From the NCBI RefSeq assembly GCF_900130065.1, contig NZ_FQXV01000002.1, positions 186,001 to 250,000 of the forward strand: a stretch of 64,000 nt of DNA, given 5' to 3'. Positions 50,204 to 58,095 of the stretch are shown here, one piece after another. The stretch is from Sporobacter termitidis DSM 10068. Lineage in GTDB: Bacteria > Bacillota > Clostridia > Oscillospirales > Oscillospiraceae. The first letter of the stretch is position 1. The number at the start of each line of letters is the position of its first letter. The notes below the pieces were generated by a model. The model was given only the letters and a program-made list of their open reading frames with translations. It had not been told where the DNA came from and searched no databases. Position numbers and translations under genes: made by a program.

Positions 50204-52174
50204 CTAATCCGCTTGGCCGCGCAGCTTAATGATTCGGTCGCGCAGGACAGCGGCGTACTCAAACTCCAGCATTTTGGAGGCAGCCTGCATTTCTTTTTCC
50301 AGCTTGGCGATGGCCTCGTCCCGCTCGCGGCGGGTCATCTTCAAGTCGCCGGCGCGATGGGCCGCCGTCTCCTCGTCCTTGGAAATCTCCAGAAGGTCCC
50401 GGACGCTCTTGACGATCGTTTTCGGCACGATGCCGTGGGCCTCGTTGAACGCCTGCTGCCTGGCCCGGCGGCGCTCCGTCTCATCGATGGCGGCGCGCAT
50501 GGAGCGCGTGACCGTGTCGGCGTACATGATGACGGCGCCCTCCGCGTTCCGGGCGGCGCGGCCGATGGTCTGGACGAGGGACGTCTCGCTGCGGAGAAAG
50601 CCCTCCTTGTCGGCGTCGAGGATGGCCACCAGGGACACCTCCGGCAGGTCGAGCCCCTCGCGCAGGAGGTTGATGCCCACCAGCGCGTCGAACTCGCCCA
50701 GGCGCAGGTCCCGGATGATCTCCATGCGCTCGATGGTGGAAATGTCGTGGTGCATGTAGCGGACGCGAATGCCGGCGCCTGTCAGATAGGCCGTCAGGTC
50801 CTCGGCCATCTTCTTTGTCAGCGTGGTGACAAGGGTGCGCTCGCCTTTGGCGGTGCGCGCGTTGATCTCGCCGATAAGGTCGTCGATCTGCCCGTCCACG
50901 GGACGGACGGTGATGACGGGGTCCAGAAGGCCGGTGGGACGGATGATCTGCTCCACGATCTGGGACGAGCGCGACTTTTCGTAATCGCTGGGCGTGGCCG
51001 AGACGTAGATCATCTGACGGACGCGCTCAGTGAACTCATGGAACTTGAGCGGCCGGTTGTCAAAGGCCGAGGGCAGGCGGAAGCCGTATTCCACCAGGCT
51101 CTCCTTGCGGGCCCGGTCGCCGTTGTACATGGCGCGGACCTGGGGCAGCGTCACATGGCTCTCGTCGATGAACATGACGAAATCCTTGGGGAAGTAGTCC
51201 AGAAGCGTCATGGGCGCCGAGCCCGCCGGGCGGCCGGTGATGACGCGGGAATAGTTTTCGATGCCGGTGCAGTAGCCCAGCTCCCGCATCATCTCGATAT
51301 CGTACATGGTGCGCTGGTGGATGCGCTGGGCCTCGATAAGCTTGTTCTCCCGCTCGAAGTGCTCGACCCGCGCCTTCATTTCCTCCTGGATTTCCTTGAT
51401 GGCGCGCTCCATCTTTTCCGCCGTGGTGACGTAGTGGGACGCCGGGTAGACGGCCACGTGGGACAAGCTGCGCACGGGCATGCCCGTGACGACGTTCACC
51501 TCGCTGATACGGTCGATCTCGTCGCCGAAGAACTCCACGCGGACGGCGTTTTCGCGGGCGTAGGCCGGGAATATCTCCACCGTGTCGCCCCGGACACGGA
51601 ACATGTTCCGCTCAAAGGCGATGTCGTTGCGGCCATAGCGGATCTCCACGAGCTTTTTCAGGAGCTCATCCCTGTCGCGGGTCTGGCCGACGCGGAGGGA
51701 GATGACCATGTTCTGATAATCGATGGGGTCGCCCAGGCCGTAGATACAGCTGACGGAGGACACCACCACCACGTCCCGCCGCTCGAAGAGCGACGAGGTG
51801 GCCGAGTGGCGGAGCCGCTCGATCTCGTCGTTGATGGCGCTGTCCTTTTCGATATAGGTGTCCGTATGGGCGATATACGCCTCGGGCTGATAATAATCAT
51901 AATAGGAGACGAAGAACTCCACGGCGTTTTCCGGGAAGAACTCCTTGAACTCGCTGCACAGCTGGGCGGCCAGCGTCTTGTTGTGCGCCAGTATGAGCGT
52001 CGGCCGCTGGAGCTTCTCGATGATCTTGGCCATGGTATACGTCTTGCCGGAACCGGTGACACCCAGAAGCGTCTGCTCCTCGAACCCCAGCTCCACCCCG
52101 TGCGCCAGCGCCTCGATGGCCTCCGGCTGATCCCCGGAGGGGCTATATTCACTTACAACTTTAAAGTCAGGCAT
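50204..52174 (-). CDS. uvrB: UvrABC excinuclease subunit B
   Basis: UvrB is the damage-verifying helicase-like subunit of nucleotide excision repair. The 656-residue protein starts [20 protein letters not shown], with Walker [13 protein letters not shown] (about 38), the DNA-threading beta-hairpin [21 protein letters not shown] (about 92-112), DEXX motif IDESHV, helicase motif [11 protein letters not shown] and a C-terminal UVR domain ([23 protein letters not shown]). The frame stays open to 52261, but ATG 52174 has a GAGG ribosome site and the family start; the extension runs into repeat copy C. uvrA is encoded 7 kb away on the other strand. Confidence 0.97.
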   Translation of the reverse strand: MPDFKVVSEYSPSGDQPEAIEALAHGVELGFEEQTLLGVTGSGKTYTMAKIIEKLQRPTLILAHNKTLAAQLCSEFKEFFPENAVEFFVSYYDYYQPEAYIAHTDTYIEKDSAINDEIERLRHSATSSLFERRDVVVVSSVSCIYGLGDPIDYQNMVISLRVGQTRDRDELLKKLVEIRYGRNDIAFERNMFRVRGDTVEIFPAYARENAVRVEFFGDEIDRISEVNVVTGMPVRSLSHVAVYPASHYVTTAEKMERAIKEIQEEMKARVEHFERENKLIEAQRIHQRTMYDIEMMRELGYCTGIENYSRVITGRPAGSAPMTLLDYFPKDFVMFIDESHVTLPQVRAMYNGDRARKESLVEYGFRLPSAFDNRPLKFHEFTERVRQMIYVSATPSDYEKSRSSQIVEQIIRPTGLLDPVITVRPVDGQIDDLIGEINARTAKGERTLVTTLTKKMAEDLTAYLTGAGIRVRYMHHDISTIERMEIIRDLRLGEFDALVGINLLREGLDLPEVSLVAILDADKEGFLRSETSLVQTIGRAARNAEGAVIMYADTVTRSMRAAIDETERRRARQQAFNEAHGIVPKTIVKSVRDLLEISKDEETAAHRAGDLKMTRRERDEAIAKLEKEMQAASKMLEFEYAAVLRDRIIKLRGQAD

Positions 52175-52192
52175 ATGATACCTCGTTCTCTT

Positions 52193-52319
52193 GCCTCCCT
52201 CGGACGAGGGAGGTGGCATTTGCGGAGCAAATGACGGAAGGAGAGATACGCCGCACCACAAGTGCCCGTTATCCCTCCCTCAGTCGGCTCCGCCGACAGC
52301 TCCCTCGTCTGAGGGAGCC
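52193..52319. repeat. Two-module palindromic repeat element, copy C
   Basis: Left module: CCTCCCTCG-GA-CGAGGGAGG, TGGC, CATTTGC-GGA-GCAAATG, GACGGAAGG. Right module: stem-loop GTCGGC-TCC-GCCGAC, AGCTCCCTC, GAGGGAGCC. It ends 18 bases upstream of the uvrB start codon. Confidence 0.8.
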
Positions 52320-52331
52320 TTAGGAGACGGC

Positions 52332-52357
52332 GGGCGATTCACGAATCGCCCCCTACA
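52332..52357. repeat. CTAC-tail hairpin, GGGCGATTC type, second copy
   Basis: GGGCGATTC (52332-52340) pairs with GAATCGCCC (52343-52351), followed by CCTACA. It differs from the copy at 49458 mainly in the loop (AC for GT). It lies between suhB and repeat copy C. Confidence 0.65.
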
Positions 52358-52374
52358 TTATTGCCGTTATATCA

Positions 52375-53172
52375 TCAAACAAGCAGGCTTTTCAATTCCT
52401 CGTATACCCCGGGGCTTGAGACGATGAGGTTTTCGCTGCGGATGGTATCCGGGAGCTCGTCCGTCGGCTCTTTGAAATAGCCGATCGACGCGCCGGCCTC
52501 TTTGGCGATCAGGCGGGCGGCGGCCACGTCCCAGGCGTTCAGGTGGCCCTCGTAATAGCATTGCAGGCGGCCGCAGGCGACCCAGCAGATATCGAGGGCG
52601 GCGGAGCCCAGCCGGCGGAAGTCCCCGATGTTCGGCAGCAGGCGTTCCATCCGGCCGAAAAGCGCGCGGACGTCCTCCTTGAGCTTGACATAGGGGAAGC
52701 CGGTGGCCACAAGGCACGACTTCAGCGCCGACACGTCCTTGACACGGATGGGCCGGCCGTTCAGGAAAGCGCCGGAATCCTCCGAGGCGTAAAACATCTC
52801 GTCCAGAAACGGGTTATAGACGACGGCGGCGCGAACCTCATAATTTTCGGCGTAGGCGATGGAAACGGCGGCCATAAAGTGGCCGTTGGCGAAGTTCACC
52901 GTGCCGTCGATAGGGTCGATGATCCAGGTGGGCTTATCCAGCGTATAGCTCCGTACCGCGTCCTCCTCGGAGAGAAAGACGTGGGCGGGGAAAAGCTTTG
53001 CGACCTCATGCTTGATAATGTCGTTGGACATGAGGTCCGCGTTCGTCACAAGCTCGACGCCGTCCTTTAAATCCTCCGTCAGCGCGCCCTTGTCGCGGAG
53101 CTCCTTGACCTTCGCGCCGGCCAGGCGGGCGATGCGAAGCATTTCCTGCAGAATCTGTTCCAATTGCTTCAT
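52375..53172 (-). CDS. suhB: Inositol-monophosphatase family phosphatase
   Basis: The 265-residue Mg2+-dependent phosphatase belongs to the IMPase/SuhB family. Metal-site motifs are LSEEDAV (about 70), WIIDPIDGTVNFANGHF (about 84-100) and the C-terminal NAWDVAAARLIAKEAG (about 210). Possible substrates are inositol phosphate, PAP or sugar phosphates; sequence does not decide. The gene lies about 100 bases after radC on the same strand, separated by a CTAC-tail hairpin, and is followed by a second such hairpin and repeat copy C before uvrB. The gene symbol reflects family rather than proven function. Confidence 0.88.
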   Translation of the reverse strand: MKQLEQILQEMLRIARLAGAKVKELRDKGALTEDLKDGVELVTNADLMSNDIIKHEVAKLFPAHVFLSEEDAVRSYTLDKPTWIIDPIDGTVNFANGHFMAAVSIAYAENYEVRAAVVYNPFLDEMFYASEDSGAFLNGRPIRVKDVSALKSCLVATGFPYVKLKEDVRALFGRMERLLPNIGDFRRLGSAALDICWVACGRLQCYYEGHLNAWDVAAARLIAKEAGASIGYFKEPTDELPDTIRSENLIVSSPGVYEELKSLLV

Positions 53173-53214
53173 TCTCCGATACTGTAAATTATGCCGAATG
53201 CGAAAAATCCCGAC

Positions 53215-53240
53215 GGCCCGATGTGGGCATCGGGCCCTAC
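53215..53240. repeat. CTAC-tail hairpin between radC and suhB
   Basis: GGCCCGATG (53215-53223) pairs with CATCGGGCC (53228-53236), followed by CTAC. It fills the middle of the 99-base gap. Confidence 0.6.
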
Positions 53241-53271
53241 GAGATAGGATTCCCGAGCCGGGATGGGCGTT

Positions 53272-53946
53272 TTATTTGAAAAAGCCGTTGTCGGCCATGG
53301 AAACAAAGTCGTCGTCGGCCACCACGATATGGTCGGCCAGGACCACGTCCACGGCGCGTAGCGCCGACTCGATGCGCCGGGTGGTCTCCCCGTCCTCCTC
53401 GGAGGGGAGCGCGATGCCGCTGGTGTGGTTGTGGGCGAGAATCACGCTGGTGGAGTTGTAATTGAGCGCGTTTTCCACAATCTTGCGGACGCTCACGCTG
53501 GCGGAATTGACGCTGCCGCGAAAGAGCCGCTTGCAGTTTATAACCTTGCCCTTGGCGTCCAGGCAGACCATGTAAACAACCTCGTCCCGCTCGGCGTAAA
53601 AGCACGGCAGCAGGTATGCCCCGGCTTTCTCGGAGGAGTCGAGGATATCGTCAAACCGGCTGCGGGACACGAGATAACGGCGGCTGACCTGGGGGATGAG
53701 CTTTAAATACAGCGCCGTATTTTGGCCGATGCCGGGCACCTTTGCAAGCTCGTCCGCCGGGGCGTCAAACACGGCGGCCAGGGTGCCGAATTTGTCCAGC
53801 AGCGCGTGGGCGAGAGGGTTCACGTCGGCGCGGGGCAGGGCGTAGAACAGGAAGAGCTCCAGCACGCTGTGATCGTCGAAATTCTCCAGCCCGTGCTCTG
53901 TAAACCTGCTTTTCATCCGCTCCCTGTGGCCGTCGTGGATATTCAT
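53272..53946 (-). CDS. radC: RadC family JAB-domain protein
   Basis: The 224-residue protein has an N-terminal helix-hairpin-helix part (VPGIGQNTALYLKLIPQV, about 67-84) and a JAB/MPN metalloprotease-like domain with LAHNHTSGIALPSEED (about 170-185), the full HxHx(7)D zinc signature. RadC was once linked to DNA repair, but its role is unproven. Its start overlaps the pyrE stop by four bases (53943-53946), so the two are co-translated. It is followed by suhB. Confidence 0.93.
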   Translation of the reverse strand: MNIHDGHRERMKSRFTEHGLENFDDHSVLELFLFYALPRADVNPLAHALLDKFGTLAAVFDAPADELAKVPGIGQNTALYLKLIPQVSRRYLVSRSRFDDILDSSEKAGAYLLPCFYAERDEVVYMVCLDAKGKVINCKRLFRGSVNSASVSVRKIVENALNYNSTSVILAHNHTSGIALPSEEDGETTRRIESALRAVDVVLADHIVVADDDFVSMADNGFFK

Positions 53947-54596
53947 GTCCCCACCTGTTTCGCCCCGTATTCCGCCAGGTATTCCTCCATCCGGCGTTTT
54001 CTGCCGTCTTCCACCGGCAGGGAGGCGATAATATCCCGGACGGTGATGATCGGATAGACGCGGATGCCCAAGGTGTCGCGGAGCTCGTCCAGCGCCGAGA
54101 GGCTGCCGGTGCCGCGCTCCATCCGGTCCACGGACACGAACAGCGCGCCGAGCTTGACGTCGGCCAGCCGCGAGAGGATATCGATGCTTTCCCGGACGGC
54201 CGTGCCCGCCGTGACGACGTCTTCGATGATGGCAAGGGTATCGCCGTCTTGTGGCTGATAGCCGACGAGGACGCCGCCCTCCCCGTGGTCCTTGATTTCC
54301 TTGCGGTTAAAGCAGTAGGGCACGTCGCGCCCGTGGCTGCGCCAGAGGGACGAGGCCGCGGCCGCGGCCAGGGGGATGCCCTTGTAGGCCGGGCCGAAGA
54401 GCGCGTCAAACTGCTCGCCGCTCTTCATGATGCAGTCGGCGTACCAGTCGCCCAGGACGGCGATCTGCGCGCCCGTCTTATAATTGCCGGTATTGATGAA
54501 GTACGGCGTTTTCCGGCCGCTCTTCGTTGTGAAATCGCCGAAGGTCAAAACGCCCGCGCCGACCATAAATTCAATAAACGCATCCGTACCGTTCAT
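53943..54596 (-). CDS. pyrE: Orotate phosphoribosyltransferase
   Basis: PyrE makes orotidine monophosphate from orotate and PRPP in pyrimidine synthesis. The 217-residue sequence has KTPYFINTGNYKTG near the N-terminus, the FGPAYKGIPLAAAAA loop (about 65-79), the catalytic-loop RKEIKDHGEGG (about 98-108) and the PRPP motif LAIIEDVVTAGTAVRESI (about 123-140). No other pyr gene is near. It has its own promoter (54675-54647) and heads pyrE-radC. Other pyrimidine genes must lie elsewhere. Confidence 0.93.
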   Translation of the reverse strand: MNGTDAFIEFMVGAGVLTFGDFTTKSGRKTPYFINTGNYKTGAQIAVLGDWYADCIMKSGEQFDALFGPAYKGIPLAAAAASSLWRSHGRDVPYCFNRKEIKDHGEGGVLVGYQPQDGDTLAIIEDVVTAGTAVRESIDILSRLADVKLGALFVSVDRMERGTGSLSALDELRDTLGIRVYPIITVRDIIASLPVEDGRKRRMEEYLAEYGAKQVGT

Positions 54597-54646
54597 CCGT
54601 ATACCTCCGCCAAATGTGGGATTTTTGGTGCTTGTCCGCTGCAGGT

Positions 54647-54675
54647 ATTATAACATTCCGGCCTGGGTCTATCAA
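54647..54675 (-). promoter_or_regulatory. Promoter of pyrE-radC
   Basis: On the minus strand TTGATA (54675-54670), 17 bases and TATAAT (54652-54647) lie 51 bases before the pyrE ATG. Confidence 0.75.
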
Positions 54676-54708
54676 TCTTTTTGGCAAAAAACAAATCATC
54701 CCGGAATG

Positions 54709-54737
54709 TTGAATTATGCGCGTTTTTGATGTATAAT
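54709..54737 (+). promoter_or_regulatory. Promoter of the activase gene
   Basis: TTGAAT (54709-54714), 17 bases and TATAAT (54732-54737) precede the activase ATG by 140 bases, giving an untranslated leader of about 130 bases. It is divergent from the pyrE promoter. Confidence 0.7.
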
Positions 54738-54877
54738 TATCTTTATCGCATGTTGGGCCTGCCGCCAGGAAAATACCGGAGTTCCGGGCATTTTCCGGAG
54801 GGGCGCCGAAGGAATGATTTTCTTCAAATGACAGTCGATGGAACTGAGATAACGGATTACATTATTCAGGTGGACAT

Positions 54878-57817
54878 ATGAATTTTAAAATCGGTATAGA
54901 CATCGGCAGCACCACGGTCAAAACCGTCGTGCTCAATGATAAAGGCGACATGGTCTTCAGGGCCTACGAGCGCCATTTTTCCAAGGTGCGCGAAAAGGCC
55001 GCGGAGCAGCTCCGCTCGGCCTTACATATCCTCGCGGACCAAAGGGTCACGACGGTGATCACCGGCTCGGCCGGCCTCGGCGTGGCCAAGGCCTCGGGCA
55101 TCCGCTTTGTGCAGGAGGTGTACGCCACGGCCTCCGCCGTCCGGGAATACATCCCGGACACCGACGCGGTCATCGAGCTGGGTGGCGAGGATGCGAAGAT
55201 CATCTTCTTCGGCCGGAGCCTGGAGGAGCGCATGAACGGCTCCTGCGCCGGCGGCACCGGCGCGTTCATCGACCAGATGGCGACGCTTTTGAACGTCAGT
55301 ATCCAGGAGCTGGACGAACTTTCTTTAAAGCATGAAAAAATTTACCCCATTGCCTCCCGCTGCGGCGTTTTCGCCAAGTCGGACATCCAGCCGATCCTCA
55401 ACCAGGGCGGCCGCCGGGAGGACATCGCAGCCTCCATCTTCCAGGCCGTTGTGGACCAGACGGTGGCGGGACTGACGCAGGGCCGGGAGCTTGCCGGCAA
55501 AATCGTCTTTCTGGGTGGGCCGCTGACGTTTTTGCTGGGCCTGCGCCAGCGCTTTATCGAGACGCTGGAGCTGGACGGCGAGCACGCCGTTTTCCCGGAA
55601 AACGCGGACTGCTTTGCCGCCCTCGGCGCGGCGCTGACGACGGAGGACAAGGACGCCACGACCTTTGAGGAAATGCTCCGCCTCCTGGAAAGCGCCGTGG
55701 ACGCCTCGCACCTGACCGACGTGATGGAGCCCCTGTTCCGCTCGCAGGAGGAATACGACGAATTTGCCGCGCGGCACGCCAAGGCAACGCCGGATACTAT
55801 TGACCCTGAGACATACGCGGGCGACGCGTGGCTGGGCATCGACGCGGGCAGCACCACCACGAAGCTCGTGCTCATCGCCGAAAACGGCGGCATTTTATAC
55901 AGCTACTACGCCTCCAACAAGGGCGACCCCGTCTCTATCGTGAAAAAGGAGCTGCAGAATATCTACGCGCGCTTTGGCGGCCGGGTCGCCATCCGCGGCA
56001 GCGCCGTGACCGGCTACGGCGAGGACCTTATCAAAAACGCCTTCGGCGTGGACATCGGGCTGGTGGAGACGATGGCGCATTTCCGGGCGGCGCGCCACTT
56101 TGACGGCGGCGTGGACTTCATCCTCGACATCGGCGGCCAGGATGTGAAGTGCTTTAAAATCCACGGCGGCGCCATCGACAGCATCATGCTCAACGAGGCC
56201 TGCTCCTCCGGCTGCGGCAGCTTTATCGAGACGTTTGCCAAGGCCCTGGGCTACAATATCGCGGACTTCGCGCGGCTGGGGCTCTTTGACCCAAAGCCGG
56301 TGAATCTGGGCTCCCGCTGCACGGTTTTCATGAACTCCAGCGTCAAGCAGGCGCAGAAGGAGGGGGCTTCCGTGGAGGCCATCTCCGCGGGACTGTCCAT
56401 TTCTATCGTCAAAAACGCCGTCTATAAGGTCATCCGGGCCGCCAGCGCCGACGACCTGGGGCAAAACATCGTCGTCCAGGGCGGCACGTTTTTAAACGAC
56501 GCCGTCCTCCGGGGCTTTGAGCGCGAGATCGGGCGGAACGTCACGCGGCCGACCATCGCCGGCCTCATGGGCGCCTACGGCGCGGCGCTCACCGCCAGGG
56601 ACGCCGGGGCGGCGTCCTCCACGCTCCTGGACAGCGCGGCGCTGGGGCTCTTTACCCATTCCTCAAAGCCGGTGACGTGCCAGGGCTGCACAAACCACTG
56701 CAGCATGACGGTGAACACCTTTGACGGCGGCCGCCGGTACATCTCCGGCAACCGCTGCTCCAAGCCGCTGGGCCTCCAGAAGTCCACGGAGCCGAACCTC
56801 ATGAAATATAAATACGACCGCCTGCGCGCCATGAGCGGCAAGGGCGAGGGCGACGGGTCCCGGGGGAAGATTGGTATCCCCTTCGGGCTCAACATGTACG
56901 AAAACCTGCCCTTCTGGTTTGAGTTTTTCACAAGGCTCAATTTCGAGGTCGTGCTGTCGCCGGAGTCGTCCAGGTCCCTGTACATCAAGGGCCAGCGCAC
57001 GATCCCCTCGGACACGGTGTGCTATCCGGCCAAGCTGATGCATGGGCACATCGAGCACCTGTGCGACATGGGCGTGGAGACGATCTTCTACCCCTGCATG
57101 CCGTACAACTTCGACGAGGGCAGGTCGGACAACAACTACAACTGCCCGGTGGTGGCGTACTATCCGGAGCTCCTCGCGGCCAACATGCCGCGGCTGAAGA
57201 ACGTCCGCTTTCTGAACCCGTATTTCGGCCTGCACAAGAAGAAGGGCTTTATAACGCGCTCGGGCGAATATTTCGCGGAGAACTTCAATATACCGAAAAG
57301 CGAGACGAAAAAGGCGGCGCTGGCCGCCTACGGCGCGTACGACACTTATAAAAACGACATTATCGCCGAGGGCGCGAAGGCCATCAAATATGCCCGGGAT
57401 ACCGGCAAGAGGATCATCGTCGTCGCCGGGCGGCCGTATCATATCGACCCGGAAATCAATCACGGCATCGACGAGCTCATCACCTCCTTCGGGCTCGTGC
57501 TTGTCACCGAGGACGCCGTCTCGCACATTCTCGGCAAGGAGAGCCGCCGGGTTTTGAACCAGTGGACGTATCAGGCGCGCATGTACAACGCCGCCCGGTA
57601 CGTGACGACGCAGCCCGACATGCAGCTCATTCAGCTCGTCTCCTTTGGCTGCGGCACGGACGCCATCACCACGGACGAGCTGCGCAGCATCCTGGAGGGC
57701 GGCGGCAAGCTCTACACGCAGATCAAGATCGACGACATCAACAACCTGGGCGCCGTGCGCATCAGGCTCCGCAGCCTGATCGCCGCCATGGAATCCCGGG
57801 AAAAGGAATCAGCTTAG
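54878..57817 (+). CDS. Acyl-CoA dehydratase activase-type ATPase (two BcrA/BadF domains plus DUF2229)
   Basis: The 979-residue protein carries two ASKHA ATPase domains of the HgdC/BcrA type. The first begins IGIDIGSTTVKTVVLNDKG (about 5) with GSCAGGTGAFIDQMA; the second begins WLGIDAGSTTTKLVLI (about 318) with CSSGCGSFIETFAKALG. A cysteine-rich linker (CQGCTNHCSMTV, about 608) and a DUF2229 region (KIGIPFGLNMYENLPFWFEFF, about 665 on) follow. Such proteins use ATP to inject low-potential electrons, through a [4Fe-4S] cluster at the dimer, into 2-hydroxyacyl-CoA dehydratases or related enzymes. The next gene encodes the dehydratase-like part often fused to it. The real target is unknown; no CoA-transferase or dehydratase subunit genes lie nearby. 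Confidence 0.85.
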   Translation: MNFKIGIDIGSTTVKTVVLNDKGDMVFRAYERHFSKVREKAAEQLRSALHILADQRVTTVITGSAGLGVAKASGIRFVQEVYATASAVREYIPDTDAVIELGGEDAKIIFFGRSLEERMNGSCAGGTGAFIDQMATLLNVSIQELDELSLKHEKIYPIASRCGVFAKSDIQPILNQGGRREDIAASIFQAVVDQTVAGLTQGRELAGKIVFLGGPLTFLLGLRQRFIETLELDGEHAVFPENADCFAALGAALTTEDKDATTFEEMLRLLESAVDASHLTDVMEPLFRSQEEYDEFAARHAKATPDTIDPETYAGDAWLGIDAGSTTTKLVLIAENGGILYSYYASNKGDPVSIVKKELQNIYARFGGRVAIRGSAVTGYGEDLIKNAFGVDIGLVETMAHFRAARHFDGGVDFILDIGGQDVKCFKIHGGAIDSIMLNEACSSGCGSFIETFAKALGYNIADFARLGLFDPKPVNLGSRCTVFMNSSVKQAQKEGASVEAISAGLSISIVKNAVYKVIRAASADDLGQNIVVQGGTFLNDAVLRGFEREIGRNVTRPTIAGLMGAYGAALTARDAGAASSTLLDSAALGLFTHSSKPVTCQGCTNHCSMTVNTFDGGRRYISGNRCSKPLGLQKSTEPNLMKYKYDRLRAMSGKGEGDGSRGKIGIPFGLNMYENLPFWFEFFTRLNFEVVLSPESSRSLYIKGQRTIPSDTVCYPAKLMHGHIEHLCDMGVETIFYPCMPYNFDEGRSDNNYNCPVVAYYPELLAANMPRLKNVRFLNPYFGLHKKKGFITRSGEYFAENFNIPKSETKKAALAAYGAYDTYKNDIIAEGAKAIKYARDTGKRIIVVAGRPYHIDPEINHGIDELITSFGLVLVTEDAVSHILGKESRRVLNQWTYQARMYNAARYVTTQPDMQLIQLVSFGCGTDAITTDELRSILEGGGKLYTQIKIDDINNLGAVRIRLRSLIAAMESREKESA

Positions 57818-57832
57818 GCGGCACATTTCCAA

Positions 57833-57980
57833 GCCTCCCTCGGACGAGGGCGGTGGCACGGCTGAAGGCCGTGACGGAAGGAGAGACCTTTTTCGCGCCG
57901 CTGTATGTGACATCCTGCCGCGCCGGCAAGCTCCCTCCTTCAGTCGCCTGCGGGCGACAGCTCCCTCGTCTGAGGGAGCC
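57833..57980. repeat. Two-module palindromic repeat element, copy D
   Basis: Left module: CCTCCCTCG-GA-CGAGGGCGG, TGGC with stem CACGGC-TGAAG-GCCGTG, GACGGAAGG. Right module: stem GTCGCC/GGCGAC, AGCTCCCTC, GAGGGAGCC. It starts 15 bases after the activase stop and lies between the two activase-pathway genes. Confidence 0.8.
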
Positions 57981-58095
57981 ATGGAGACAGGATGCGGGGG
58001 ACAGCGTCCCCAATTGAAAACACCCGCCCCGCAGGGTCCACCGTGCACCTGAGCAAGGCGCGGTGTGATTTAGAATCGGCTCATTGGAGAATAGT

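Noticed and set aside
50213-52234. A 673-codon plus-strand frame opposite uvrB, and similar frames at 33243-34826 (opposite mrdA) and 59582-61201 (opposite uvrA)
   Set aside because: All are antisense to well-identified genes and have no homology or ribosome sites.
54681-54881. A 66-codon frame overlapping the activase start
   Set aside because: It begins with TTG upstream of the promoter -10 box, and its first ATG overlaps the -10 box, so it would not be on the transcript; no ribosome site or homology.
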